From contig JAUJNX010000006.1 in NCBI GenBank assembly GCA_030447925.1, forward strand, positions 83,820-147,819: a DNA stretch of 64,000 nucleotides, in the 5' to 3' direction. Below, piece after piece: positions 44,325 to 53,476 of this stretch. Source of the DNA: Egibacteraceae bacterium (GTDB lineage: Bacteria > Actinomycetota > Nitriliruptoria > Euzebyales > Egibacteraceae). The translations under genes were made by a program, and so were the position numbers. The notes beneath the pieces were generated by a model that had not been told where the DNA came from, did no database searches, and worked only from the letters and a program-made list of their open reading frames with translations. Numbering within the stretch: position 1 is the stretch's first letter; each line of letters begins with the position of its first letter.

Positions 44325-45403
44325 GGGCGATCCTGCTCGCCTCCGCGCTGTCGCTGACCCTGTCGCTGGTCGGCACGCCGCTGATCATCCGCTTCTTCCG
44401 CGACCGCGGGTTCGGCCAGCTGGTGCGCGCCGACGGCCCGCAGAGCCACCAGGTCAAGCGCGGCACGCCGACCATGGGCGGGGTCGCCATCATCATCGCC
44501 GCCGTGGTCGGCTACGGCGTCGCCACCGTCGTGTTCGGCATCGCGCTGTCCCCGGGCGGCTTGCTCGCGATGGGCGTGTTCGCCGGCATGGGCCTGGTCG
44601 GGTTCATGGACGACTACATCAAGCTGCGGCGGCGGCGGAACCTGGGCCTGTCCGCGCGCGCGAAGTTCATCGGGCAGGCCGTCGTGGCGATCATCTTCGC
44701 CTTCGGCGCCCAGTACGTCGCGGAGACGTCGACCCGGCTGTCGTTCATCGGCGCGACCGCCTTCGACTTCGGGCCGTTCTTCCCGCTGTTCTGCTTCCTG
44801 ATCCTGGCGGCGGCGTCCAACGCGGTGAACCTCACCGACGGCCTGGACGGGCTGGCGGGGGGCACCAGCGCACTGGTCTTCGCCGCCTACGTGATCATCG
44901 CCTACTGGATCTTCCGCCAGGGCGGGGACCCCACCTTCGTGAACGGCGAGATCGTGCCGGAGCTGTACGACGGCGTGTACTCGCTGGAGGCGTGGCTGCC
45001 GTCGCTGGCCCTGGCCACGGCGGCCGCCGCCGCGGGCGGTGCGGTCCTGGGCTTCCTGTGGTGGAACGCCCCGCCCGCCAAGATCTTCATGGGCGACACC
45101 GGGTCGCTGGCGATCGGCGGGCTGCTGGCCGCGCTGGCGGTCCTGACCGAGACCCAGCTGCTGCTGGTCATCCTGGGCGGGCTGTTCGTCGTCATCACCC
45201 TGTCGGTGATCATCCAGGTCGCCAGCTTCCGCCTGTTCCACCGCCGCGTGTTCAAGATGGCCCCGCTCCAGCACCACTTCGAGCTGTCCGGGTGGCACGA
45301 GACCACCATCATCGTGCGCTTCTGGATCATCGGCGGGCTGTCCACCGCCTTCGGGCTGGGGCTGTTCTACGCCGACTACCTGACCTCGGCGACGGGGCTG
45401 TGA
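44321..45403 (+). CDS. mraY: Phospho-MurNAc-pentapeptide transferase
   Basis: 360 residues from a GTG at 44321. About ten membrane segments. Active-site motifs: MGFMDDYIK-like VGFMDDYIKLRRRRNLG, NLTDGLDGLAGG, FMGDTGSLAIGG, and MAPLQHHFELSGWHE (the HHH loop). It transfers phospho-MurNAc-pentapeptide to undecaprenyl phosphate to make lipid I. GTGA overlaps on both sides. Confidence 0.97.
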   Translation: MRAILLASALSLTLSLVGTPLIIRFFRDRGFGQLVRADGPQSHQVKRGTPTMGGVAIIIAAVVGYGVATVVFGIALSPGGLLAMGVFAGMGLVGFMDDYIKLRRRRNLGLSARAKFIGQAVVAIIFAFGAQYVAETSTRLSFIGATAFDFGPFFPLFCFLILAAASNAVNLTDGLDGLAGGTSALVFAAYVIIAYWIFRQGGDPTFVNGEIVPELYDGVYSLEAWLPSLALATAAAAAGGAVLGFLWWNAPPAKIFMGDTGSLAIGGLLAALAVLTETQLLLVILGGLFVVITLSVIIQVASFRLFHRRVFKMAPLQHHFELSGWHETTIIVRFWIIGGLSTAFGLGLFYADYLTSATGL

Positions 45404-46269
45404 GCGACGCCGCGCTCGTCGTCGGCCTCGGCGTCTCCGGCGCGGCGGCGGCCGAGGCGCTGCACGCCGCCGGGGCGCACGTCCGCGTCGTCGAGCCCGG
45501 GCACGGGCGCACGCTGGAGGCGCGGGCCGCGCGCCTGGCCGCCCAGGGCGTCGAGGTCGCCCGCGAGGACACCGACATCCCCGCCCTGCTCGCCGGCCGC
45601 GACCTGGTCGTCCCCAGCCCGATCGTGCCGCCGTCGGCGCCGCTGCTGCGCGCCGCCCGCGACCGCGGCCTGGCGGTCTGGAGCGAGCCGGAGCTCGCCT
45701 GGCGGCTGTCCGGCGGGCGGACCCGGCTGGTCGCGGTCACCGGCACCAACGGCAAGACCACGACGACCGAGCTGCTCGCGGCGCTGCTGCGCGCGCCCGC
45801 GGGGGGCAACATCGGCACGCCCCTGACGACGCTGCTCCCGGGGCCCGACGCCCCGCCGCTGGTCGTCGCCGAGCTGTCGTCGTTCCAGCTGTGGTTCACC
45901 GAGACGCTGGCGCCCGAGGTCGGCGTCGTGCTGAACCTCGCCGCCGACCACCTGGACTGGCACGGCTCCTTCGTCGCCTACGCCGCGGCCAAGGCCCGGG
46001 TCTGGCGCGCCCAGGCCGCCGACCAGCTCGCGGTGGTGAACGCCCAGGACCCCGAGACCCTCGGGCTGGTGCAGGCGCACCCGCCGCCCGGGCGGGTGCA
46101 GGCCTTCGCGACCGCCGCCGGGACCGATCCGGGCGCGGGCGCCGGGCTGCCCGCCGCAGTGCGCGCCCTCGCCCCCGACGGCGTCGACGCCGTGTTCGAC
46201 CCCATCGGCGGGTCGGGTGTCGTCGACTCCGGGCGGCTCCTGCGGCGGGGCGGCACCCTGGTCTCCTAA
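45400..46269 (+). CDS. murD: MurD N-terminal part, interrupted by foreign DNA
   Basis: From a GTG at 45400 (overlap with mraY), the MurD features are clear to about residue 245: ALVVGLGVSGAAAAEAL, VPSPIVPPSAPLL, AVTGTNGKTTTTELL, GGNIGTPL, VVAELSSFQLWF, NLAADHLDWHGS. After GAGAG the frame changes identity: AAVRALAPDGVDAVFDPIGGS is from a zinc-binding quinone oxidoreductase, and the frame stops at 46267-46269. MurD's third domain resumes about 850 bp later (47121-47672). The break is in the middle domain, so no functional MurD would result. Confidence 0.85.
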   Translation: MSDAALVVGLGVSGAAAAEALHAAGAHVRVVEPGHGRTLEARAARLAAQGVEVAREDTDIPALLAGRDLVVPSPIVPPSAPLLRAARDRGLAVWSEPELAWRLSGGRTRLVAVTGTNGKTTTTELLAALLRAPAGGNIGTPLTTLLPGPDAPPLVVAELSSFQLWFTETLAPEVGVVLNLAADHLDWHGSFVAYAAAKARVWRAQAADQLAVVNAQDPETLGLVQAHPPPGRVQAFATAAGTDPGAGAGLPAAVRALAPDGVDAVFDPIGGSGVVDSGRLLRRGGTLVS

Positions 46270-46591
46270 CGGCACGGCGAGCACCCGCGACCAAGCCGGC
46301 GCCTCGAAGCTGCCGGTACTGGGACTCGTCGTCAGGCTGGCGTGGTGGAACATGGCGCCGAACGGGCGCCGCGCCACGTTCTTCAACGTGTGGGCTGGCC
46401 GTCGCCGCCGTGCCGCCTTCCGCCGACGGCTCCACGGCGACCTCACCAGCGTCTTCGAGGCCCTCGGCACCGGGGCGATCACCGCACGAGTGGCCGCCCG
46501 CTACCCGCTCGACCGCGCTGCCGAGGCCATGGCACACGCCGAGTCCCGCACTGCGGTCGGCAAGGTCGTGTTGGTGCCGAACGCGGCGTGA
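46150..46591 (+). pseudogene. C-terminal fragment of a quinone oxidoreductase-like protein
   Basis: About 147 codons from the Rossmann half of a zinc-binding/MDR-type NADPH:quinone reductase: AAVRALAPDGVDAVFDPIGGS, RLLRRGGTLVSYG (needs a 1-nt shift at TCCTAACGG near 46266), then KLPVLGLVVRLAWWNMAPNG, FFNVWAG, LTSVFEALGTGAITARVAARYPLDRAAEAMAHAES and GKVVLVPNAA at the stop. No start and no N-terminal half. It is embedded in murD with no mobile-element ends. Foreign to this cluster. Confidence 0.75.
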
Positions 46592-46709
46592 CGTCGCCTT
46601 CCGGGGAGTGCCATCACGACAAGGCGTCCCACGCCGGCCAGCGCGACGAGCGTTGGCTCCCGGACTCACCAACCGGGCGTCGCCCCTCCGGGCGCAAGAC
46701 GGCGGGGAG

Positions 46710-46995
46710 TCACCAGGGGAGCGGGCCGGCCTCGTCCGAGAACGTGCCTGTCGGACCGTTGGCGTCGAGGAGGGCGAGGCGCACCGGCTCTTGTGCGCCC
46801 TGTTCGAGCGTGCGCGTGCCCTCGAAGTTGTTGAGGTGCGTCGAGGTGAAGCCCGGGCACGCTGCGTTGACCTTGATGCCTGTCGTCTCGAGCTCCAAGG
46901 CGAAGGCGAGAGTGATCGCGTTGAGGGCGGTCTTCGACGGGCTGTAGACGGCGCCGAACGCCGAGCGATACGGAAAGGCTGGGTCCGCGTTCTTC
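46710..46995 (-). pseudogene. C-terminal fragment of a short-chain dehydrogenase/reductase
   Basis: About 95 codons on the minus strand: GSLTKNADPAFPYRSAF, the catalytic YSPSK (YxxxK), then ALNAITLAFALELETTGIKVNAACPGFTSTHLNN and EGTRTLEQGAQEPVRLALL ending GPLPW at 46710. The N-terminal Rossmann half is absent: the frame ends abruptly near 46995 where murD-like sequence starts. It faces the quinone reductase fragment, so the foreign piece carries the 3' ends of two convergent genes. Confidence 0.75.
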
Positions 46996-47120
46996 GTCAG
47001 CGAGCCCGAGGAGCTCCGCGGTCTGGTCGCCGACGGCAGGGTCTGGGCCCGGCCCGCGGACGGTCGGGGCCGGTGGCGCGGGCCCGCTACCGCCGCCGAG
47101 CGTCGCGCTCGCGGGGCGCC

Positions 47121-47672
47121 CCCCCCCGCGCCATCGTCGCCGCGGGGGTGCCCGCCGGGGTGGCGGCGGGCGCCGCGGTCGAGTCCCTGGCGGCCCCGCT
47201 GGCGGCGTTCCGCGCGGGCGGGCACCGGCTGGAGACGGTCGCGCAGGCCGGCGGCGTCACCTGGGTCGACGACTCCAAGGCCACCAACCCCCACGCCGCG
47301 GCGGCGGCCCTGCGCAGCTACCCGTCGGTGGTGTGGATCGCGGGCGGGCTCGACAAGGGCGTGGCCTTCGACGCCCTGGCGCCGCTGCTGCCCGGGCGGG
47401 TGCGCGCGGCCGTGACCATCGGGACCGCCGGGCCGACGATCGCGGCGCTCGCGCGCGGCGCGGGCGTGGCGGCCATCGAGGCCGGGACCATGGACGAGGC
47501 CGTGCGCGTCGCCGCCCTGACCGCGCGGCCCGGTGACACCGTGCTGCTGGCCCCGGCCTGCTCCTCGTTCGACCAGTTCGCCGACTACCGCGCCCGCGGC
47601 GACGCCTTCGCCGCCGCGGCGCGCCGCCACGCGCAGAGCCCCGCCGCGGCGGGATCCAGGAGGCCGACGTGA
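47121..47672 (+). CDS. murD: MurD C-terminal part
   Basis: From about 47121 the frame reads RAIVAAGVPAGVAAG, then AFRAGGHRLETVAQAGGVTWVDDSKATNPHAAAAALRSY, the MurD substrate-binding stretch, and GGLDKGVAFDAL, LLAPACSSFDQFADYRARGDAF, characteristic of the C-terminal MurD domain. It overlaps ftsW by 4 nt. Just upstream, the frame is broken in a run of nine Cs (47119-47127), where LPPPSVALAGRPP would join it. Together with 45400-46140 this would make a nearly complete murD. Confidence 0.8.
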   Translation, partial: PPRAIVAAGVPAGVAAGAAVESLAAPLAAFRAGGHRLETVAQAGGVTWVDDSKATNPHAAAAALRSYPSVVWIAGGLDKGVAFDALAPLLPGRVRAAVTIGTAGPTIAALARGAGVAAIEAGTMDEAVRVAALTARPGDTVLLAPACSSFDQFADYRARGDAFAAAARRHAQSPAAAGSRRPT

Positions 47673-48865
47673 CCACGACGACGCGGACCCCGCCCGCGGA
47701 GCGCACCGGCCTGCTCCCGCGCCCGGCCGGCGAGGCGACGCCCGCCTTCGTGCTGCTCGCCGCCACCGCGGCCACCCTGCTGGTCCTCGGGCTGGTCATG
47801 GCCTTCTCCGCGTCGTTCGTGCGCTCCGCGCGCGCCACCGGCGACGCCTTCGAGCTGTTCACCAGCCAGCTGCGCTACGCCGTCATCGGCCTGGTGCCCG
47901 CGCTGGTCGCCGCCTGGGTCGACTACCGGCGCTGGCGGCGCTTCGCCGTGCCGGCGCTGCTCGCCGCCCTGGTCCTGTGCCTGCTCGTGCTGATCCCGGG
48001 GATCGGGCGCGAGGCGTTCGGCGCGCGGCGCTGGTTCCAGATCGGCGGGCTCACCGTCCAGCCCGCGGAGCTGCTCAAGCTCGCGCTGCCCGTCGCCATC
48101 GCCCAGGTGGTCGCCCTGCGCTGGCAGCGCATCCGCGCGGGCGACCTGCGCGCCCTGCTGCTGCCCGCCGTGCCCTTCACCGTGCTGGGCACCGCGCTGG
48201 TCTTCCTCGAGCCGGACCTGGAGACCGCGCTGCTCGTCGCGGCCATCGGCGGCGCCTGCCTGTGGGTGGCCGGCCTGCCGACCCGCGTGCTGCTGGTCGG
48301 CGGCGGCGTCGCCGTGCTGCTGGGCCTCGTGGGCATCCTGTCGGCCGGGTTCCGCCAGGGGCGCATCGCCGCCTGGCTGGACCCCGCGTCGGACCCGTCG
48401 CTGTTCGGCTACCAGCAGCTCCAGGGCTACATCGCGCTGGGTTCCGGCGGGGTGTTCGGCCGCGGTCTGGGCCAGTCGCGCGGCGCGTGGGGGTTCGTGC
48501 CCAACGCCGACACCGACTTCATCTTCGCCATCATCGGCGAGGAGCTCGGGCTGGTCGGGACCCTCGCGGTGCTGGCCCTGTTCGCCGGGATCGCCGTCGC
48601 CGGGACGCTGGCGGCGCGGCGGTCGCCCGACCCGTTCGGCCGGGTCGTGGCCACCGGCATCACCGCCTGGCTGCTGCTGCAGGCGGGCATCAACATCGGG
48701 TCCGTGGTCGGGCTGCTGCCCGTCACCGGCGTGACGCTGCCGCTGGTCAGCCTGGGCGGGTCGTCGCTGGTCGTCACCATGGTCGGGGTGGGCCTCCTGC
48801 TGTCGGTCGCGCGGGCGGGCCGCGAGCCGGGCCGGGCCGCGGCGGGGGAGGACCCTGCGCCGTGA
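47669..48865 (+). CDS. ftsW: FtsW, peptidoglycan polymerase of the SEDS family
   Basis: 398 residues from a GTG overlapping the murD stop. Ten hydrophobic segments. SEDS motifs: RRWFQIGGLTVQPAELLKLALP, FLEPDLETALLVA (the essential acidic residue), GYQQLQGYIALGSGGVFGRGLGQS, FVPNADTDFIFAIIGEELGL, and VTLPLVSLGGSSLV. Polymerises lipid II at the septum with FtsI. Overlaps murG by 4 nt. Confidence 0.95.
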   Translation: MTTTTRTPPAERTGLLPRPAGEATPAFVLLAATAATLLVLGLVMAFSASFVRSARATGDAFELFTSQLRYAVIGLVPALVAAWVDYRRWRRFAVPALLAALVLCLLVLIPGIGREAFGARRWFQIGGLTVQPAELLKLALPVAIAQVVALRWQRIRAGDLRALLLPAVPFTVLGTALVFLEPDLETALLVAAIGGACLWVAGLPTRVLLVGGGVAVLLGLVGILSAGFRQGRIAAWLDPASDPSLFGYQQLQGYIALGSGGVFGRGLGQSRGAWGFVPNADTDFIFAIIGEELGLVGTLAVLALFAGIAVAGTLAARRSPDPFGRVVATGITAWLLLQAGINIGSVVGLLPVTGVTLPLVSLGGSSLVVTMVGVGLLLSVARAGREPGRAAAGEDPAP

Positions 48866-50085
48866 CCGCCACCGTCCTGATCGCCGGGGGCGGGACCGGC
48901 GGCCACGTCTTCCCGACGCTGGCGGTCGCGCACGCGCTGCGGGCCGCGCGCCCCGACCTCGGCGTCGAGTTCGTGGGCACCCCCAAGGGGCTGGAGTCGC
49001 GCCTGGTGCCCGCGGAGGGCTGGCCCCTGCACCTCGTCGACGTCCTCGGGCTCCAGGGCCCGCGGCTGTCGTCGCGGACCGCGCGCGTGCCCGTCGCGCT
49101 GGCCCGCTCCACCGCGCGCGTCGTCCGGCTGATCCGCGAGCGCGGCGTCGTCGCCGCCGCCGTCTTCGGCGGCTACGTGTCCCTGCCCCTGGCCCTGGCG
49201 GCCTGGCGGACCGGTGTCCCCTACGTCGTCCACGAGCAGAACGCCATCCCCGGCAAGGCCAACCGCCTCGCCGCCCGCCGCGCGGCGGCGGTGGCGGTCA
49301 CCTTCCCGTCCAGCCTGCCGCGGCTGCGCGGCCCCAAGGTCGTGCTGACCGGCAACCCCGTGCGGCCCGCGCTGGCCGGGGTCGACCGGGCCGCCCTGCG
49401 CGCGGAGGCGCTCGCGGCCTTCGGGCTGGAGCCCGGGCGCCGGACCCTGCTGGTGTTCGGCGGCAGCCAGGGCGCCCGGCGGATCAACCAGGCGATCGTG
49501 GGGACCGTCGGGCGCTGGCGCCACCCCGAGCGCCTGCAGATCCTGCACGCCGCCGGGCGCGGCGAGTACGAGGCGACCGTCGCCGCCTGGGAGCACGCGG
49601 CGGGCTCGGGGGACGGGGGCGTACCCCTGGTCAACTGCCTGGACTTCGTGGAGCGCATGGACCTCGCCTACGCCGCCGCCGACGTGGTCCTGTGCCGGGC
49701 GGGCGCGTCCTCGATCGCCGAGCTCACGGTGCTGGGCCTGCCCAGCGTGCTCGTGCCCTACCCCCACGCCGCGGACGACCACCAGACCGTCAACGCCGCC
49801 GACCTCGCCGCCACCGGCGCCGCGACGGTCGTGGCCGACGGCGACCTGGACGCCGCGGCGCTGGTCGCCCGGGCCGAACCGCTGCTGCTGGACGACGCCC
49901 GGCGGAGCACGATGGCGACGGCCGCCCGCGCGTTCGGGCGCCCACGCGCCGCGGCGCGGGTCGCCCTGCTGGTGCTCGCGGCGGCCGGCCTGCGCCCCAC
50001 CGACCCCACCGACCCCGCCGAGCCCGCCGACCCGGCCGCCCCCACCCACCCGGGCCCCCGTGGCCCCTCAGGAGGACCGTCGTGA
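48862..50085 (+). CDS. murG: UDP-GlcNAc transferase to lipid I
   Basis: 407 residues from a GTG at 48862. N-terminal Gly-rich LIAGGGTGGHVFPTLAVA, GTPKGLESRLVPAEGWPL, VFGGYVSLPLALAAW, VVHEQNAIPGKANRL, LLVFGGSQGARRIN, CRAGASSIAELTVLGLPSVLVPYPHAADDHQ. Peripheral membrane enzyme making lipid II. The last 30 residues are a Pro/Asp-rich tail. Overlaps murC. Confidence 0.96.
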   Translation: MTATVLIAGGGTGGHVFPTLAVAHALRAARPDLGVEFVGTPKGLESRLVPAEGWPLHLVDVLGLQGPRLSSRTARVPVALARSTARVVRLIRERGVVAAAVFGGYVSLPLALAAWRTGVPYVVHEQNAIPGKANRLAARRAAAVAVTFPSSLPRLRGPKVVLTGNPVRPALAGVDRAALRAEALAAFGLEPGRRTLLVFGGSQGARRINQAIVGTVGRWRHPERLQILHAAGRGEYEATVAAWEHAAGSGDGGVPLVNCLDFVERMDLAYAAADVVLCRAGASSIAELTVLGLPSVLVPYPHAADDHQTVNAADLAATGAATVVADGDLDAAALVARAEPLLLDDARRSTMATAARAFGRPRAAARVALLVLAAAGLRPTDPTDPAEPADPAAPTHPGPRGPSGGPS

Positions 50086-51473
50086 CCGTCCCCGTCCTGC
50101 GCCCCGGCGACCGGGTCCACCTGGTCGGCATCTGCGGCACCGGCATGAGCGCCCTGGCCTGGGTGCTGCTGGAGCGCGGCTACGTCGTGACCGGCAGCGA
50201 CCTGCGCGGCGGGCGCGAGTGCGCCGCCCTGACCGCCGCGGGCGCCCGCGTCAGCGTCGGCCACGACCCCGCCAACGTGGTCGGCGCGGACCTCGTCGCG
50301 GTCTCGACCGCGGTGCCCGCGACCAACATCGAACCCCGCCGGGCGACCGAGCTGGGCATCCCCGTCGTGCGGCGCGCCGAGCTGCTCGCCGCCCTCATCG
50401 CCGGGTCGCGCGGGATCCTGGTCACCGGCACCCACGGCAAGACCACGACGACGGCGATGATCACGATCATCCTGCAGGCCGCGGGCCGGGACCCGTCGTT
50501 CGCCATCGGCGGCACGCTGCACGACGCGGGCACCAGCGCCTCGCACGGCACCGGCGACGTCTTCGTCGCCGAGGCCGACGAGTCCGACCGGTCCTTCCTG
50601 GTCTACCGGCCCGACTGCGCGGTGGTCACCAACATCGAGCTGGACCACCACGACACCTACGCCGACGAGGACGACGTCCAGAACGCCTTCGCCGCCTTTT
50701 TGGCCGCCCGCAGCGACGGTGGCGTCGCCATCGTCGACGGCGACGACGCGGGCGTCCGCCGCCTGCTGGACCGCGGCGTGGCCGGGCCGGTCCTCGCCTA
50801 CGGCGAGGGGCCGCACGCCGGGCTGCGCATCACCGACCTGGTCGCCAGCCCCGAGGGGTCGGCCTTCCGGCTGGCCGACCGCGGCGAGGACCTGGGCCCG
50901 TTCACCGTCGCCCTGCCCGGCCGCCACAACGTGCACAACGCGACCGCGGCGGTGGCCGCGGCGCGCTGGGCGGGCGCCCCGCTGGACGCTGCCCGGGAGG
51001 CGCTGGCGGACTTCTCCGGCACCCAGCGCCGCTTCCAGCGCCTGGGGCGGGCCGCCGGGGTCACCGTGGTCGACGACTACGCCCACCACCCGACCGAGCT
51101 GGAGGCGACGCTGGCCGCGGCGCGCCAGACGCGCCCGGCGGGCCGCGTCATCGCGGCCTTCCAGCCGCACCGCTACTCGCGCACCGCGGCGCTGGGGCCC
51201 CAGCTGGGCAAGGCGCTGGCGGGCGCGGACCTCGTCGTGGTCACCGACGTCTACGCCGCCGGCGAGGCCCCGGTGCCCGGCGTCACCGGCGCGCTGGTGG
51301 CCGACGGCGCCCGCGCCGCGGGCGTGGAGACCCACCTCGTGCGCTCCTCCGGCGAACTGGCACCGCACCTGGCGGCGATCGCGCGGCAGGGCGACCTGGT
51401 CCTGACCCTGGGCGCGGGCGACGTGACGGAGGTGGGCCCCGTCCTGCTCCGGCTGCTCCGGGAGCGCGCGTGA
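50082..51473 (+). CDS. murC: UDP-MurNAc-L-alanine ligase
   Basis: 463 residues from a GTG at 50082. LVGICGTGMSALAWVLL, STAVPATNIEPRRA, VTGTHGKTTTTAMITIIL, VAEADESDRSFLVYRPD, NIELDHHDTYADEDD, VDDYAHHPTELEATLAAARQ, AFQPHRYSR. It adds L-Ala to UDP-MurNAc in the cytoplasm. Overlaps murG and murB by 4 nt. Confidence 0.96.
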   Translation: MTVPVLRPGDRVHLVGICGTGMSALAWVLLERGYVVTGSDLRGGRECAALTAAGARVSVGHDPANVVGADLVAVSTAVPATNIEPRRATELGIPVVRRAELLAALIAGSRGILVTGTHGKTTTTAMITIILQAAGRDPSFAIGGTLHDAGTSASHGTGDVFVAEADESDRSFLVYRPDCAVVTNIELDHHDTYADEDDVQNAFAAFLAARSDGGVAIVDGDDAGVRRLLDRGVAGPVLAYGEGPHAGLRITDLVASPEGSAFRLADRGEDLGPFTVALPGRHNVHNATAAVAAARWAGAPLDAAREALADFSGTQRRFQRLGRAAGVTVVDDYAHHPTELEATLAAARQTRPAGRVIAAFQPHRYSRTAALGPQLGKALAGADLVVVTDVYAAGEAPVPGVTGALVADGARAAGVETHLVRSSGELAPHLAAIARQGDLVLTLGAGDVTEVGPVLLRLLRERA

Positions 51474-51558
51474 CCGCCTCCCCGCCCGCCGGCCCCGCCG
51501 GCCCCGCCCCCCGCGGCACCGCGGGCGACGAGGCGCTGCGGCGCGCCTGCGCGAGCGG

Positions 51559-52616
51559 GTGCGCGGCGCGGTCGAGGCCGGCGTGCCGCTGGGGCCGCTC
51601 ACCACCCTGCGCGTGGGGGGGCCCGCCGCGGTGCTGGTGCGCGCCGAGGCGCCCGGCGACCTCGCCGCGGTGGCCGAGGAGTGCGCGGCGACGGCCCGGC
51701 CGTGGCTGATCGTCGGCCGGGGCTCCAACCTGCTCGTCGCCGACGAGGGCTGGGCGGGCGTGGCGGTCACGCTGGGCCGCGGGTTCCGCGGCGTGCGGGT
51801 AGACGGCACGGTCGTGGAGGCGGGGGCCGCGGAGCCGATGTCGGTCCTGGCCACCGCCGTCGCGCGCCTCGACCTGGGCGGGCTGGCCTTCGGCGTGGCG
51901 ATCCCGGGAGCCTGGGCGGCGCGGTGCGCATGAACGCGGGGGCGATGGGCCACGAGCTGCGCGAGGTGCTCGCCGACGTCGAGGTCGCGCGCCTGGCCGA
52001 CGGCGGCCGCCTGGAGCGCATCGCCGCGGCCGACCTGGGGCTGCGCTACCGCCACAGCGACCTCCCGCCGGACGCGGTCGTCGTGCGCGCCCGCCTCGCC
52101 CTGCACCGCGCCGACCCCGCCGCCCTGGCCGCGGAGATGGCGGCGTTCAAGCGCTGGCGCCGGGAGCACCAGCCGGTGAACGAGCCGTCGTGCGGCAGCG
52201 TCTTCGTGAACCCCGCGGGCGACTCCGCCGGGCGGCTGATCGACGCGGCGGGCCTCAAGGGCCACCGCGTCGGCGGGGCGGAGGTCAGCCGCAAGCACGC
52301 CAACTTCATCACCGTGTCCCCGACGGCCACGGCCGGGGACGTCGCCACCGTGATCGGCGACGTCCGCCGCGCCGTCGCCGACCGCTGGGGGGTCGTCCTG
52401 GAACCCGAGGTGGTGATGGCGGGCTTCCCGCCCCTGCCCGACCTCGCCGGCCGCGGCCCCGCGGCCGGGGTGCCCGCGCCGAGGGGGCGGCCTGATGGCG
52501 CGGACGGCGGCGCCGCCGCGGCGGCGGTGGCGGGGGCGGCGCGCCGCCGACGACCTGGCGGGACCCCGGGGCCGTCCGCCGGCCCGGGCGGGGACCGCGG
52601 GCGCGGCACCGGCGAG
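51559..52616 (+). pseudogene. murB: murB (UDP-MurNAc reductase) with a frameshift
   Basis: The first frame, from a GTG at 51559 (or GTG 51470 with a further shift), reads PLGPLTTLRVGGPAAVLVRA, WLIVGRGSNLLVADEGWAG, LAFGVAIPG and then breaks. The next frame continues GSLGGAVRMNAGAMGHELREV, then LALHRADPAALAAEMAAFKRWRREHQP, SCGSVFVNPAGDSAGRLIDAAGLKGHRVGGAEVSRKHANFI, a complete MurB core with catalytic Ser/Glu region. One base missing at GGGAGC (near 51909) explains it. Its frame runs on without a stop into ftsQ. Confidence 0.8.
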
Positions 52617-53408
52617 ATGCACGTCCGCATCCGCGACCGCCGCCGGGCGGTCAGCGACGCGGGGCGCCGCCGGCGCCGGCGCATCCTCGCCAGCGTCGTC
52701 GCCCTGCTCCTGCTGGTCAACGCCGGGGTCGCGCTGTCGCTGTCGCCGCTGTTCGCCGTCCGCGAGGTCGCGGTCGTCGGCGCCGAGGGCGCCCGCGCGG
52801 ACGAGGTCCGCGCCGCGCTGGAGATCATCCCCGGCGCCAACCTCCTGCTCGCCGACGTGGAGGGGGGCCTGACCCGCGTCCGGCGCCTGCCCTGGGTCGC
52901 CGACGCCGCCGTGCGCCGCGTCGCGCCCTCCGGCGTCGAGGTCCGCGTCCAGGCGCGCGTGCCGGTCGCAGTCCTGCGCCAGCGCGCGGCCTCGTGGCTG
53001 CTGGACGCCCAGGGCGTCCTGATGGGCGGCGGCGCCGACCCGGCCCTGGCGGCCATCGACGCGCCGGACGTCGCCCTGCCCGACGTGGGCACGCCGCTGG
53101 GGGAGGGCCCGGCGCGCACGGCGCTGGCGGTGCACACCCAGCTCGCCGACTACCTGCGCGCCCTGGTCGACCGCTACGACGCCGACGCAGCCGGCCCCGT
53201 CCGGCTGCACCTGCGCGGGGGGACCCCCGCGGTGCCTCCGGACGGGTTCTGGGTGGTGATCGGCGACGCCGACCGGCTCCCCGTGAAGGAACAGGCGATC
53301 CGCCTGTTCCTGGACCAGGTGGCGCCGGATCCCGGTGCGTGCGACCTGACGACCCGGGAGTGGGACGTGACCACCCCCGAGAACCCCTTCTGCACCTCCC
53401 CGGGGTGA
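52617..53408 (+). CDS. ftsQ: FtsQ cell division protein
   Basis: 263 residues from an ATG at 52617. Cytoplasmic basic N-terminus (RDRRRAVSDAGRRRRRR), one membrane helix (ILASVVALLLLVNAGVALSL), a POTRA domain (VREVAVVGAEGARADEVRAAL, PGANLLLADVEGGLTRVRRLPWVADAAVRRV) and the beta domain. An upstream ATG at 52495 (TGATG, in a different frame) may be the original start, with another shift between. In the given sequence, the frame is continuous with murB. Links FtsL/FtsB to the divisome. Confidence 0.85.
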   Translation: MHVRIRDRRRAVSDAGRRRRRRILASVVALLLLVNAGVALSLSPLFAVREVAVVGAEGARADEVRAALEIIPGANLLLADVEGGLTRVRRLPWVADAAVRRVAPSGVEVRVQARVPVAVLRQRAASWLLDAQGVLMGGGADPALAAIDAPDVALPDVGTPLGEGPARTALAVHTQLADYLRALVDRYDADAAGPVRLHLRGGTPAVPPDGFWVVIGDADRLPVKEQAIRLFLDQVAPDPGACDLTTREWDVTTPENPFCTSPG

Positions 53409-53447
53409 TCAGGAGAAGTTCCTCGATTGGTGCGCCGTCGAGGATCC

Positions 53448-53476
53448 TTGACCTAGCAAATCGGGATGACTAAGGT
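53448..53476 (+). promoter_or_regulatory. Candidate ftsZ promoter
   Basis: TTGACC (53448-53453) and TAAGGT (53471-53476) with a 17-bp spacer lie in the 186-bp gap before ftsZ. A second -35-like TTGACA occurs at 53493-53498, followed by TAACTGTAAG; it resembles ftsZ promoter regions of other Actinomycetota but no well-placed -10 is seen. This is the largest gap inside the dcw cluster, so ftsZ probably has its own transcription. Confidence 0.5.

Noticed and set aside
49758-53210. A 1150-codon minus-strand open frame over murC-ftsQ
   Set aside because: Shadow of the Mur genes; no start with ribosome site and no recognisable motif.
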